Source: Bacteroidales bacterium (GTDB lineage: Bacteria > Bacteroidota > Bacteroidia > Bacteroidales > Paludibacteraceae). Taken from it: a DNA stretch of 14,788 nt. Shown here in pieces: positions 5,320 through 13,375 of this stretch. A model generated the notes under the pieces. The model made no database searches and was not told the DNA's origin. It saw only the letters and a program-made list of their open reading frames with translations. The position numbers and the translations under genes were made by a program. Numbering within the stretch: position 1 is the stretch's first letter; each line of letters opens with the position of its first letter. The stretch lies in contig CAAGFD010000191.1 in NCBI GenBank assembly GCA_900769035.1, positions 1-14,788 of the forward strand. Reading direction: 5' to 3'.

Positions 5320-6768
5320 ATGACAATTAAAGATTTGCAGCCACAAAGGCTATGGAAAGAATTTGATGCAATAACACAAATTCCTCGTCCTTCTAAAAAA
5401 GAGGGTAAAATTATTGCATATCTACAAGAGTTCGGTAAGAACCACAATCTTGAAACTCGTACTGATGCTGCAGGTAATGTGTTGATTTGCAAACCTGCAA
5501 CAAAAGGTTATGAGAATAAACCGACCGTTATTTTACAATCACATATGGATATGGTATGTGAAAAGAATAATGATACTGTACATGATTTTGAAAACGACCC
5601 TATTCAAACCTATGTAGACGGAGAATGGTTAAAAGCGAAAGGCACTACCCTCGGAGCTGATAATGGCATAGGTATGGCTACCGAACTTGCAATTTTAGCA
5701 AGTGACGATTTGAAGCATCCTGCTCTTGAATGTCTTTTCACCGTTGACGAAGAGACCGGCTTGACAGGTGCATTTGCTATCGACCCTAACCTTTTGAAAG
5801 GACAATTACTTATCAATCTCGACTCTGAAGATGACGGTCAATTCTTTATCGGATGCGCCGGTGGCATAGACACTACTGTAACATTTACTTACAAAAAAGA
5901 GCAAATGCCTGAAGGCCTTTACTACTTTAATGTAAATGTAGGAGGATTAAAAGGCGGTCACTCAGGAGGTGATATACATTTAAACAGAGGTAATGCCAAT
6001 AAAATTCTCAATAGATTCATGTGGCAAGTAGCTCAAAAAACAGAGTTACTGGTTTCTTCTATTTGCGGAGGTAATTTACGTAATGCAATTGCCCGTGAAG
6101 CCTCAGCCGTATGTGCAGTACCAATGACTTTCAAGCACGATCTCTCCGTTATGCTCAACAAATTTACTGCTGATATTGAAGGTGAATTATCTATCTCCGA
6201 CCCTGGTGTAAAAATTGCAATCGAAAGCTGCAACAAACCTGACTTTATGATAGATAAAGATACTGCTCATAAACTTATCTACTCTATATATGCATGCCCT
6301 CACGGTGTATTGAGAATGAGTGACGACATGCCGGGTCTTGTAGAAACTTCAACCAACTTGGCTGCCATCAAAATGCAAGGAGAAAACGAAATACTTATCA
6401 CTACTAGCCAACGCAGTAGCACTGAAAGTAGCAAACGCGATGCAGCTTATATGGTGGAAAGTGTATTTGTATTGGCAGGTGCAAAAGCCACTCACGGCGA
6501 TGGATATCCGGGTTGGAAACCAAACCCTAAATCTCCTATAGCAAACATAGTAGCATCTACTTACGAAAAATTATTCGGCAAAAAAGCAATTATCTGTGCT
6601 ATTCATGCAGGTTTGGAATGCGGATTATTCCTCGAAAAATATCCACACCTCGACATGGTAAGCGTTGGACCTACTATGGTAGGCGTACACTCTCCGGACG
6701 AAAAACTCCATATTGAAGATACCGAGAAATTCTGGAAACTAATAACACACGTATTAGAAAACATCTAA
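5320..6768 (+). CDS. pepD: aminoacyl-histidine dipeptidase (M20 family peptidase D)
   Basis: A cytosolic zinc dipeptidase of peptidase family M20 that hydrolyses Xaa-His and other unblocked dipeptides. At 482 residues it has the usual PepD length. The metal and catalytic residues are present and sit five positions before the numbering I recall for characterised PepD enzymes: His75 and Asp77 in QSHMDM, Asp114 in LGADNGIG, the Glu144-Glu145 pair in TVDEETGLTG, and Asp168 in INLDSEDDGQ. The last ligand is likely the His in TMVGVHSPDEKLH near the C-terminus. The lid/dimerisation domain is at about residues 185-390, with GGLKGGHSGGDIHLNRGNA at its beginning. The start gives a leader of about 40 bases from a strong promoter, and a terminator follows at once, so it is monocistronic. 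A complete set of active-site residues fits an asaccharolytic or peptide-using lifestyle, though the enzyme is widespread. Confidence 0.95.
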   Translation: MTIKDLQPQRLWKEFDAITQIPRPSKKEGKIIAYLQEFGKNHNLETRTDAAGNVLICKPATKGYENKPTVILQSHMDMVCEKNNDTVHDFENDPIQTYVDGEWLKAKGTTLGADNGIGMATELAILASDDLKHPALECLFTVDEETGLTGAFAIDPNLLKGQLLINLDSEDDGQFFIGCAGGIDTTVTFTYKKEQMPEGLYYFNVNVGGLKGGHSGGDIHLNRGNANKILNRFMWQVAQKTELLVSSICGGNLRNAIAREASAVCAVPMTFKHDLSVMLNKFTADIEGELSISDPGVKIAIESCNKPDFMIDKDTAHKLIYSIYACPHGVLRMSDDMPGLVETSTNLAAIKMQGENEILITTSQRSSTESSKRDAAYMVESVFVLAGAKATHGDGYPGWKPNPKSPIANIVASTYEKLFGKKAIICAIHAGLECGLFLEKYPHLDMVSVGPTMVGVHSPDEKLHIEDTEKFWKLITHVLENI

Positions 6769-6788
6769 TCATCAATAAATTAACAACA

Positions 6789-6826
6789 AAGTCCGCCTCT
6801 ATTAGCAAGAGACGGGCTTTTTTTTT
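6789..6826 (+). terminator. intrinsic terminator after pepD
   Basis: AAGTCCGCCTCT (6789-6800) pairs with AGAGACGGGCTT (6808-6819), with one G-U pair, one C-A mismatch and a 7-base loop. A run of T continues to 6826. It lies 20 bases after the pepD stop. Confidence 0.85.
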
Positions 6827-6922
6827 ACTATCAAAAAGAGGAGCTTAATCAAAGCAGAAAAAATAATTTACTCAAGGAGAAAATTTCAAGATACAACTCT
6901 AAATAAATACATAATATTTTTG

Positions 6923-6930
6923 TAACTTTG
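6923..6930 (+). promoter_or_regulatory. -7 box of the nadB promoter
   Basis: TAACTTTG fits TAnnTTTG and lies 26 bases before the ATG at 6957. The surrounding 16 bases (6917-6932, TTTTTGTAACTTTGCA) are identical to those of the MBL hydrolase promoter at 3352-3367. No exact -33 TTTG is seen. Confidence 0.65.
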
Positions 6931-6956
6931 CAGTCTGTATAAAATGCAAATACAAT

Positions 6957-8531
6957 ATGGTAAAGAAATTTGATTTTTTAGTTGTAGGAAGTGGAATAGC
7001 CGGAATGAGCTTTGCACTTAAAGTAGCTGATAAAGGTACAGTAGCCATTTTATGCAAGACTACCCTTGAAGAAGCCAACACTGCATTAGCTCAGGGTGGT
7101 ATTTCTTCTGTAACCAACCCAGTATTAGACAATTACGAAAAGCATATTCAAGACACACTGATAGCCGGAGATGGAATTTGTGATATTAACGCTGTAGAAA
7201 AAGTAGTTAAAAACGCACCACAACAGATAAAACAATTATTGGAGTGGGGCGTAGATTTTGACAAAGCTCCGGATGGAAGTTTTGATTTACACCGCGAAGG
7301 CGGTCACTCCGAATTTCGTATTCTCCATCATAAGGACTCTACCGGAGCGGAAATCCAACAATCTCTTATTAAAAGAGTACGTCTGCACCCGAACATTACT
7401 ATTTTTGAGCACCATTTCGGAGTAGACATCCTCACTCAACACCATTTGGGACAAGTAGTTACAAAGCACACTCCGAACATAGAGTGCTATGGTATTTATG
7501 CTTTGAATTATCTAAACAACCAAATAATCACATTCCTTGGTAAAGTAACTATGTTAGCCACAGGAGGAATTGGTAATGTATATACCACTACTACGAATCC
7601 GTTAGTAGCCACCGGAGATGGCATTGCCATGGTGCATAGGGCAAGAGGAGTAATCAAGGATATGGAGTTCGTACAATTTCACCCAACAGCTTTTTATCAT
7701 CCCGGAGTTCGACCGTCATTCTTGATTACGGAAGCCATGCGTGGTTATGGGGCTGTACTTCGCACGACGAAAGGTGAAGAATTTATGCACAAATACGACA
7801 AACGCGGCTCTTTAGCTCCGCGAGATATTGTAGCAAGAGCAATAGATACGGAGATGAAACTTGCAGGTACCGACCACGTGTATCTCGACGTTACACATAA
7901 GCCTGCAGAAGAGACTAAAGAACATTTCCCTATGATTTACGAAAAATGTTTATCCTACGGCATAGACATTACAAAACAATACATACCTGTTGCTCCTGCC
8001 GCTCACTATTTATGTGGAGGAATTAAAGTAAATGAAAATTCAGAAACCAGCATAAATAGGCTCTATGCTGCAGGTGAATGCTCATGTACGGGACTTCACG
8101 GAGCCAATCGTTTAGCGTCTAACTCGCTGATAGAAGCAATAGTATATGCTGATGCAGCGGCACAACACGCAATAGATAGAATAGATAGTCTCACTTTTAA
8201 AGAAGGCATTCCGCTTTGGAACGACGAAGGTACAAGGCTACCGGAAGAAATGGTACTTATCACACAATCTCTTAAAGAGGTACAACAAATAATGAGTTCT
8301 TACGTTGGTATAGTACGTTCCAATCTACGCTTACAGCGTGCCATGAGCAGGTTGGAGATACTATTCCGTGAAACGGAAAAACTCTTTGACCGTTCGGTAG
8401 TAAGCCGAGAGATTTGCGAATTAAGAAACTGCATCTCGGTAGCATATCTTATTATCAAACAAGCAACAGCAAGAAAAGAGAGTCGAGGTTTACACTATAC
8501 TATCGATTATCCAACGAAACTAAAATTATAG
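6957..8531 (+). CDS. nadB: L-aspartate oxidase
   Basis: FAD-dependent oxidation of L-aspartate to iminoaspartate, the first step of de novo NAD synthesis, with oxygen or fumarate as electron acceptor. The 524 residues are close to the usual length. The Rossmann dinucleotide motif VVGSGIAGMS gives Gly11, Gly13 and Gly16, followed by the FAD contact region NTALAQGGIS. The substrate-site residues recalled for E. coli NadB have counterparts at nearly the same positions: His242 (QFHPTAF), Arg289 (LAPRDIVARAI), His350 (APAAHYLCGGI) and Arg385 (GANRLASNSL). The LYAAGECSCTGLHGANRLASNS block separates it from the related fumarate reductase and succinate dehydrogenase subunits. The C-terminal helical domain is complete. 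nadA and nadC are not adjacent, so the pathway partners must lie elsewhere. Transcription from the -7 box at 6923 may continue into the DUF2723 gene, 36 bases on. Confidence 0.95.
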   Translation: MVKKFDFLVVGSGIAGMSFALKVADKGTVAILCKTTLEEANTALAQGGISSVTNPVLDNYEKHIQDTLIAGDGICDINAVEKVVKNAPQQIKQLLEWGVDFDKAPDGSFDLHREGGHSEFRILHHKDSTGAEIQQSLIKRVRLHPNITIFEHHFGVDILTQHHLGQVVTKHTPNIECYGIYALNYLNNQIITFLGKVTMLATGGIGNVYTTTTNPLVATGDGIAMVHRARGVIKDMEFVQFHPTAFYHPGVRPSFLITEAMRGYGAVLRTTKGEEFMHKYDKRGSLAPRDIVARAIDTEMKLAGTDHVYLDVTHKPAEETKEHFPMIYEKCLSYGIDITKQYIPVAPAAHYLCGGIKVNENSETSINRLYAAGECSCTGLHGANRLASNSLIEAIVYADAAAQHAIDRIDSLTFKEGIPLWNDEGTRLPEEMVLITQSLKEVQQIMSSYVGIVRSNLRLQRAMSRLEILFRETEKLFDRSVVSREICELRNCISVAYLIIKQATARKESRGLHYTIDYPTKLKL

Positions 8532-8567
8532 AATTTATTAATATTAAACTACAAATATTACTCATCA

Positions 8568-11500
8568 ATGAAACACTTTAAATTGTACAATAACATTGGA
8601 GGATGGGTAGCTTTTATAGTAGCAGCAATCACTTATTTGCTAACTATTGAGCCGACAGCCTCTTTTTGGGATTGCGGAGAATTTATTGCTTCTGCATCAA
8701 AATTGGAAGTAGGTCATCCACCCGGAGCACCATTTTTTATCTTAACAGGTCGTATTTTTGCATTATTTGCATCAGACCCGACACAAATAGCTGCTTGTAT
8801 CAACTCTATGTCAGCTATTTTCAGTGCATTAACCATCCTATTCCTTTTTTGGACTATCACGCATATTGTTAGAAAAATAGTATGCAAAGAAAAAAGTGAA
8901 ATGACTGTTGCTCAAGGCATTGCAACATTAGGTGCAGGTATGGTAGGCGCTTTGGCTTACACTTTCTCCGACACATTCTGGTTTTCGGCAGTAGAAGGTG
9001 AAGTATACGCTTATTCATCTTTCTTTACAGCAATAGTATTTTGGTGTATATTGAAGTGGGAAGACTCTCGAGAGCAATCATCTGCTACAAGATGGATAAT
9101 ACTTATAGCTTATTTAATGGGATTAAGTATTGGTGTTCACCTCCTCAACTTATTGACGATTCCGGCTCTTGTGCTTGTTTACTATTTTGCATCGTTCAAA
9201 ACCACTACAAAAAACACTATCTTGGCATTGCTAATTTCCGTCATCATTTTAGCTGCAGTGCTCTATGGAATGATTCCGGGATTTGTAGAGGTAGCTTCTT
9301 GGTTCGAACTATTCTTTGTAAACGTTTGCGGGTTAAGTTTTAATTCAGGCTTACTAATATATGTAATCTGTACACTATTAATTTTAGCGTGGGCAATATA
9401 CGCCACTCATAAAACCGAATTCGGAGGCAACAAAAAAATAGCAGCCATTGCATTTACCTCTGCAATATTTGTTGTTGGCATTCCATTTATCGGTAATGGA
9501 ACTTTCTGTGTAATATTAGGTATTTTAATATTGGCAGGCGTATTAGCTCTTTTAATATCGTTGAAAGATAAAGTCAATTACAAATGGCTCAACACGATAG
9601 TACTTTGCGTAACGGTGATGTTGATAGGTTACTCTTCTTACACCATGATTGTAGTACGCTCAATGGCAAATACACCAATGGATCAAAACTCTCCGGAGGA
9701 TGTATTTTCGCTACAAAGCTATCTGAATCGTGAGCAATACGGAGATAGACCATTATTCTACGGAGCAATGTACAGTGCACCGGAGCAATTAGTTGTCAAA
9801 GGCAATATCTGCGAGCCGGTACCAAGATTCTCATCCACAATTTGGAAACAAAAAGAAAAAGAATCTGCCGACGAAAAAGATGTTTATGTAAACAAGGGCA
9901 AACGCCAAATCGGCTATGAAATGGACCCTAAATTCAACATGCTCTTCCCGAGAATGTATTCATCAAACCCTTCTCACATAGAGGAATATAAAAACTGGGC
10001 TAACGTCAAAGGTAAACGCATCGAAACAAATCGTTGTGGTAGAACTGAGAAAATCGTTATGCCTACTTTTGGAGAAAACCTCAAATTCTTCTTCTCATAT
10101 CAAGTAAACTTCATGTATTGGAGATACTTTATGTGGAATTTCTCCGGTAGACAAAACGATATGCAATGCCATGGAGAATTAGACAAAGGTAATTGGATAT
10201 CAGGTATACCATTTATAGATAATGCTCGACTCGGAGACCAAAATTTAATGCCGGACACATTAAAGAATAACAAGGGTCATAACCGCTACTTTATGTTGCC
10301 TTTATTATTAGGATTACTCGGAATAGCATGGCAATTAATGAATAAACGCCGTGGTGTTGAACAATTTTGGATAGTATTCACACTCTTCTTTATGACGGGA
10401 ATTGCCATTGTGATATATCTGAATCAGACCCCATTACAACCTCGTGAACGTGACTATGCATATGCAGGCTCGTTTTATGCATTTACGATATGGATCGGAC
10501 TCGGAGTAATGTTCTTATACGACATCTTAAAGAAGTTCTCACCAAAAGTATTATCCGCAATAATTGCAACATTGGTATCAATGGGGGTACCGGTATTGAT
10601 GGCACAACAAAACTGGGATGACCACGACAGATCAAACCGCACACTTGCACGCGACATGGGATGGAACTATCTGAATAGTTGTGAAGAAAATGCTATATTA
10701 TTCTCAAACGGAGATAACGACACCTTCCCTCTTTGGTACAATCAAGAAGTAGAAGAAAATCGCACCGACGTAAGAGTATGTAATTTATCATATTTAAATA
10801 CAGATTGGTACGTCGACCAAATGAAACGAGAAGCCTACAAATCTGCACCGCTACCAATAAGTTGGGAACGTAAGGATTATCTCGAAGGTAATTTAGACGT
10901 ATGTAGGGTAAATACCAATAATAAAGCATTCCCATTACGAGGCTCTTTAGAAGTACTTAGATTAAAAAATATTGACGAAAACGGTATAGGTACATACCCA
11001 AGTAATATAGTATTTCTACCTATTGACAAAGACCAAGTGATTGCCACACATACGGTAAAAGACTCCGACACATCTAACATATGCGCACAAATGAACATCA
11101 ACTTAGGAAGGTCGGTTTCAAAAGCTCAAACGATGTTCCTCGAAATGTTATCTTCCAACAATTGGGAGCGACCAATGTATGTTTGTGCTACAATAGGAAG
11201 AGAGTACTATCCTGCTATTTCTAATTATTTACAACTAGAAGGACTCGCTTATCGTATTGTACCTACCAATTACAATCGTGAAACGGTGAATACCGAAAAG
11301 ATGTACGACAACATGATGAACAAATTCTTATGGGGAAATGTAAATGACCCTAAAGTATACCTCGACGAACAACACCTACGTATGTGTCGTACATTAAGAA
11401 TGATGTTTGTACAATTGGCTGATGCATTAGAAAGTGAACAACAAAGCGAAAAAGCTCTGGCTGTATTGGCAAAAGCAGAAGAAGTATTGCCTTACAATTG

Positions 11501-11804
11501 TATTCCTCTCGATTATAGTTGCGCTACTATAGCAGAATTGTACTACAAATTAGGAGAGAGAGACAAAGCCGATGCATTAATAGATGCACTCTTTGACGAC
11601 TGTAAACAACGTATAAATTGGGTGGCAAACCTAAAACCGAGTCAAAGACGCGCCATCTCCGGAGAAAACGGCATCAGCAACACATTAGGAATACTTCAAT
11701 CAATCTATTTAAGTAGAACTATAGAAGGAATAAATCCGGAAAAGAGAGAAGAAGCTAAACGCTTGTTTGAAATGGGATTACCTTACTATAACGAAAATAG
11801 ATAA
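8568..11804 (+). CDS. DUF2723 family membrane protein, putative GT-C glycosyltransferase
   Basis: A 1078-residue polytopic membrane protein of the DUF2723 family. The family signature is at the N-terminus: a first membrane helix (about 12-27), then TIEPTASFWDCGEFIASASKLEVGHPPGAPF, in which Asp35 and Glu38 sit in the first extracytoplasmic loop, where GT-C transferases carry their acidic catalytic residues. About ten further hydrophobic segments lie before residue 370 and in a second cluster at about 575-690. Between them (about 370-560) is a soluble region with many Tyr/Trp and charged residues. The C-terminal third is soluble, and its end (about 960-1020: ALAVLAKAEEVLPYN, YYKLGERDKADALIDALF) looks like TPR helices. 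The vertebrate relative TMEM260 is an O-mannosyltransferase (CAZy GT117), so protein O-glycosylation across the membrane is plausible; the bacterial acceptor and donor are inference. Its stop overlaps the start of a deacetylase by one base. Confidence 0.88.
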   Translation: MKHFKLYNNIGGWVAFIVAAITYLLTIEPTASFWDCGEFIASASKLEVGHPPGAPFFILTGRIFALFASDPTQIAACINSMSAIFSALTILFLFWTITHIVRKIVCKEKSEMTVAQGIATLGAGMVGALAYTFSDTFWFSAVEGEVYAYSSFFTAIVFWCILKWEDSREQSSATRWIILIAYLMGLSIGVHLLNLLTIPALVLVYYFASFKTTTKNTILALLISVIILAAVLYGMIPGFVEVASWFELFFVNVCGLSFNSGLLIYVICTLLILAWAIYATHKTEFGGNKKIAAIAFTSAIFVVGIPFIGNGTFCVILGILILAGVLALLISLKDKVNYKWLNTIVLCVTVMLIGYSSYTMIVVRSMANTPMDQNSPEDVFSLQSYLNREQYGDRPLFYGAMYSAPEQLVVKGNICEPVPRFSSTIWKQKEKESADEKDVYVNKGKRQIGYEMDPKFNMLFPRMYSSNPSHIEEYKNWANVKGKRIETNRCGRTEKIVMPTFGENLKFFFSYQVNFMYWRYFMWNFSGRQNDMQCHGELDKGNWISGIPFIDNARLGDQNLMPDTLKNNKGHNRYFMLPLLLGLLGIAWQLMNKRRGVEQFWIVFTLFFMTGIAIVIYLNQTPLQPRERDYAYAGSFYAFTIWIGLGVMFLYDILKKFSPKVLSAIIATLVSMGVPVLMAQQNWDDHDRSNRTLARDMGWNYLNSCEENAILFSNGDNDTFPLWYNQEVEENRTDVRVCNLSYLNTDWYVDQMKREAYKSAPLPISWERKDYLEGNLDVCRVNTNNKAFPLRGSLEVLRLKNIDENGIGTYPSNIVFLPIDKDQVIATHTVKDSDTSNICAQMNINLGRSVSKAQTMFLEMLSSNNWERPMYVCATIGREYYPAISNYLQLEGLAYRIVPTNYNRETVNTEKMYDNMMNKFLWGNVNDPKVYLDEQHLRMCRTLRMMFVQLADALESEQQSEKALAVLAKAEEVLPYNCIPLDYSCATIAELYYKLGERDKADALIDALFDDCKQRINWVANLKPSQRRAISGENGISNTLGILQSIYLSRTIEGINPEKREEAKRLFEMGLPYYNENR

Positions 11805-12424
11805 TGAAATCATTATTTCAACCTAATTGGCTTATCAGAACTTTAATACCAGGCACATACAGGCTTAAAGTATCCGATAAGCCAATTATTTATTTAACTT
11901 TCGATGACGGACCCACTACGGAATATACACTCAAAATATTAGACATTCTGAAAAAACACGAAGTAAAAGCCACTTTTTTTTGTGTAGGAGATAATGCCAA
12001 TCGCCATCCCGAACTTATAGATTCTATCATTGCTCAAGGTCATGCATTAGGTAATCACACAATGAATCATAAGAACGGGTTCGAGACATCCACAAAAGAC
12101 TACGTCAACAATGTAACAGAAGCATCGAAATACATTCCGAGCAAGCTATTCCGCCCGCCATACGGCAGATGTACTATTTTTCAAAATTACACATTGCGAA
12201 AAGCCGGTTACAAGATAATACAATGGGATGTAATAGCCTATGATTGGGATAAGAACCGCACGCCACAACAAATAATGGACACTGTGGACAGATACGTCAG
12301 AGAAGGATCTATTATAGTATTACATGATTCAATAAAAGCAGCCCCACGCACTTTACCAATATTATCACAATTAATTACTCTATTAAAAAATAGAGGATTT
12401 TCGTTTTGTACATTAGCTGAATAA
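11804..12424 (+). CDS. NodB-fold polysaccharide deacetylase
   Basis: A carbohydrate esterase family 4 type metal-dependent N- or O-deacetylase of 206 residues, almost only the NodB domain. All five motifs are visible: motif 1 LTFDDGP (Asp34 as probable base, Asp35 as metal ligand), motif 2 GNHTMNH (His85 and His89 as metal ligands), motif 3 RPPYGR (117-122), motif 4 WDVIAYDWD (141-149) and motif 5 IIVLHDS (His174). It should therefore be active. The N-terminus (FQPNWLIRTLIPGTYRLK) is not a signal peptide, so it is cytosolic or peripherally attached to the membrane. The substrate is unknown; candidates are peptidoglycan, a lipid-linked glycan or a surface polysaccharide sugar. The ATG overlaps the DUF2723 stop (TAATG), which implies co-translation and suggests a shared glycan pathway. 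No terminator follows before the next promoter. Confidence 0.9.
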   Translation: MKSLFQPNWLIRTLIPGTYRLKVSDKPIIYLTFDDGPTTEYTLKILDILKKHEVKATFFCVGDNANRHPELIDSIIAQGHALGNHTMNHKNGFETSTKDYVNNVTEASKYIPSKLFRPPYGRCTIFQNYTLRKAGYKIIQWDVIAYDWDKNRTPQQIMDTVDRYVREGSIIVLHDSIKAAPRTLPILSQLITLLKNRGFSFCTLAE

Positions 12425-12464
12425 AAATTATCATTCAAAGATGTAATATTCAAAATAAAAAGTG

Positions 12465-12472
12465 TACCTTTG
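12465..12472 (+). promoter_or_regulatory. -7 box of the hisG-like/pgk unit
   Basis: TACCTTTG fits TAnnTTTG, 24 bases before the ATG at 12497. No -33 TTTG is seen. As the hisG-like stop and the pgk ATG are only 24 bases apart with no TAnnTTTG between them, this is the closest visible promoter for pgk too. Confidence 0.6.
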
Positions 12473-12496
12473 TAGGAAATAAAAATTCAACGTAAT

Positions 12497-13351
12497 ATGT
12501 TACGAATCGCAATAAATAACCAAAGTATACCTTGGCACGATTTACATATTTTATTAAATGAGGCCAATATTAAATTTCCATATACAAGCAATAATGCTAT
12601 TATAAAATCGAACAATTTTCCGGCAGAATTATTTAATGTCGATGATGATTCCATTTCCGAAATCGTATATAAAGGAATAGCGGACATAGGCTTTTGTATG
12701 GAACATACATTATCTAATACTAGTTCAATAAAATTTACCTCGTATGATAAACTCGGCATCAACAAATGCAACATGTCGCTTATCATACCGCAAAGCACCA
12801 ATTACAAAAATATAGATTGGTTCAATAACAAAACCATAGCTACATCATATCCGGAGTTGCTATCCGGTTTATTAAAAAAGCATAACATCAAAGCCAACAT
12901 ACTAAAACTCAAAAAAAACATTCTCAAATCGGTAACATTAGGTTTGATAGATGCTGCATTCGACTGCATTCACACCGGCACTTCGTTACTCAACGAACAA
13001 CTTAAAGAGGTAGAAACTCTATGCACTACCGAAACAATAATGATTACAGCACCTACTATCTCACCTCAAAACAACATACTTCTTGACGAATTTAAAATAC
13101 GAATAAATTCTCAAATCAAAGCCAGAGGCAAAAAAATGGTATTCTTTTCCATACCAACAGCATCTATCGATAATCTTACCGAGATATTGTCAAGAGTAGG
13201 CACAACACCAAAAGTTATCAACAATATGGATGACAACAAATCGTATCTATGCGCCTTACTCGATGAGACGATATTGTGGGATATAACAGAGAAACTTAAG
13301 ATGTTGGGAGTAGATAATATTATCGTAACACCTATAAATTATATTATATAA
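12497..13351 (+). CDS. degenerate HisG-like protein (ATP phosphoribosyltransferase homologue), possibly non-catalytic
   Basis: The 284-residue intact frame has long-form HisG layout. The start MLRIAI, SNNFPAELF (38-46), the GIADIGF strand (60-66), MSLIIPQ, TIATSYPELL (113-122) and LGLIDAAFDCIHTGTSLL (148-165) track the family. The C-terminal regulatory domain (about 213-284, KKMVFFSIPTASIDNLTEIL to VDNIIVTPINYII) is well preserved. However, the N-terminal KGRL motif is QSIP (9-12), the usual GxxGEN is GFCMEH (65-70), and the HisG signature at 143-164 has Leu143 for the Glu, Ile151 for the small residue, Ala154 for Ile/Val, Cys157 for the aliphatic residue and Ser163 for Thr. The usual Pro of that loop is also absent. 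HisG catalyses the first step of histidine synthesis, but no other his gene is nearby. I infer a pseudoenzyme, a repurposed paralogue, or early decay. Base composition is even more AT-rich than its neighbours by eye. Confidence 0.78.
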   Translation: MLRIAINNQSIPWHDLHILLNEANIKFPYTSNNAIIKSNNFPAELFNVDDDSISEIVYKGIADIGFCMEHTLSNTSSIKFTSYDKLGINKCNMSLIIPQSTNYKNIDWFNNKTIATSYPELLSGLLKKHNIKANILKLKKNILKSVTLGLIDAAFDCIHTGTSLLNEQLKEVETLCTTETIMITAPTISPQNNILLDEFKIRINSQIKARGKKMVFFSIPTASIDNLTEILSRVGTTPKVINNMDDNKSYLCALLDETILWDITEKLKMLGVDNIIVTPINYII

Positions 13352-13375
13352 CAAACAACAAATAATCAAATAATT

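Noticed and set aside
8666..9343. Short plus-strand frames inside the DUF2723 gene
   Set aside because: They are alternate-frame shadows of a continuous membrane-protein gene with a clear family signature.
12487..12801. 104-codon minus-strand frame over the HisG-like gene
   Set aside because: Although the HisG-like gene is degenerate, its plus-strand frame follows the family over its whole length; the antisense frame shows no recognisable feature.
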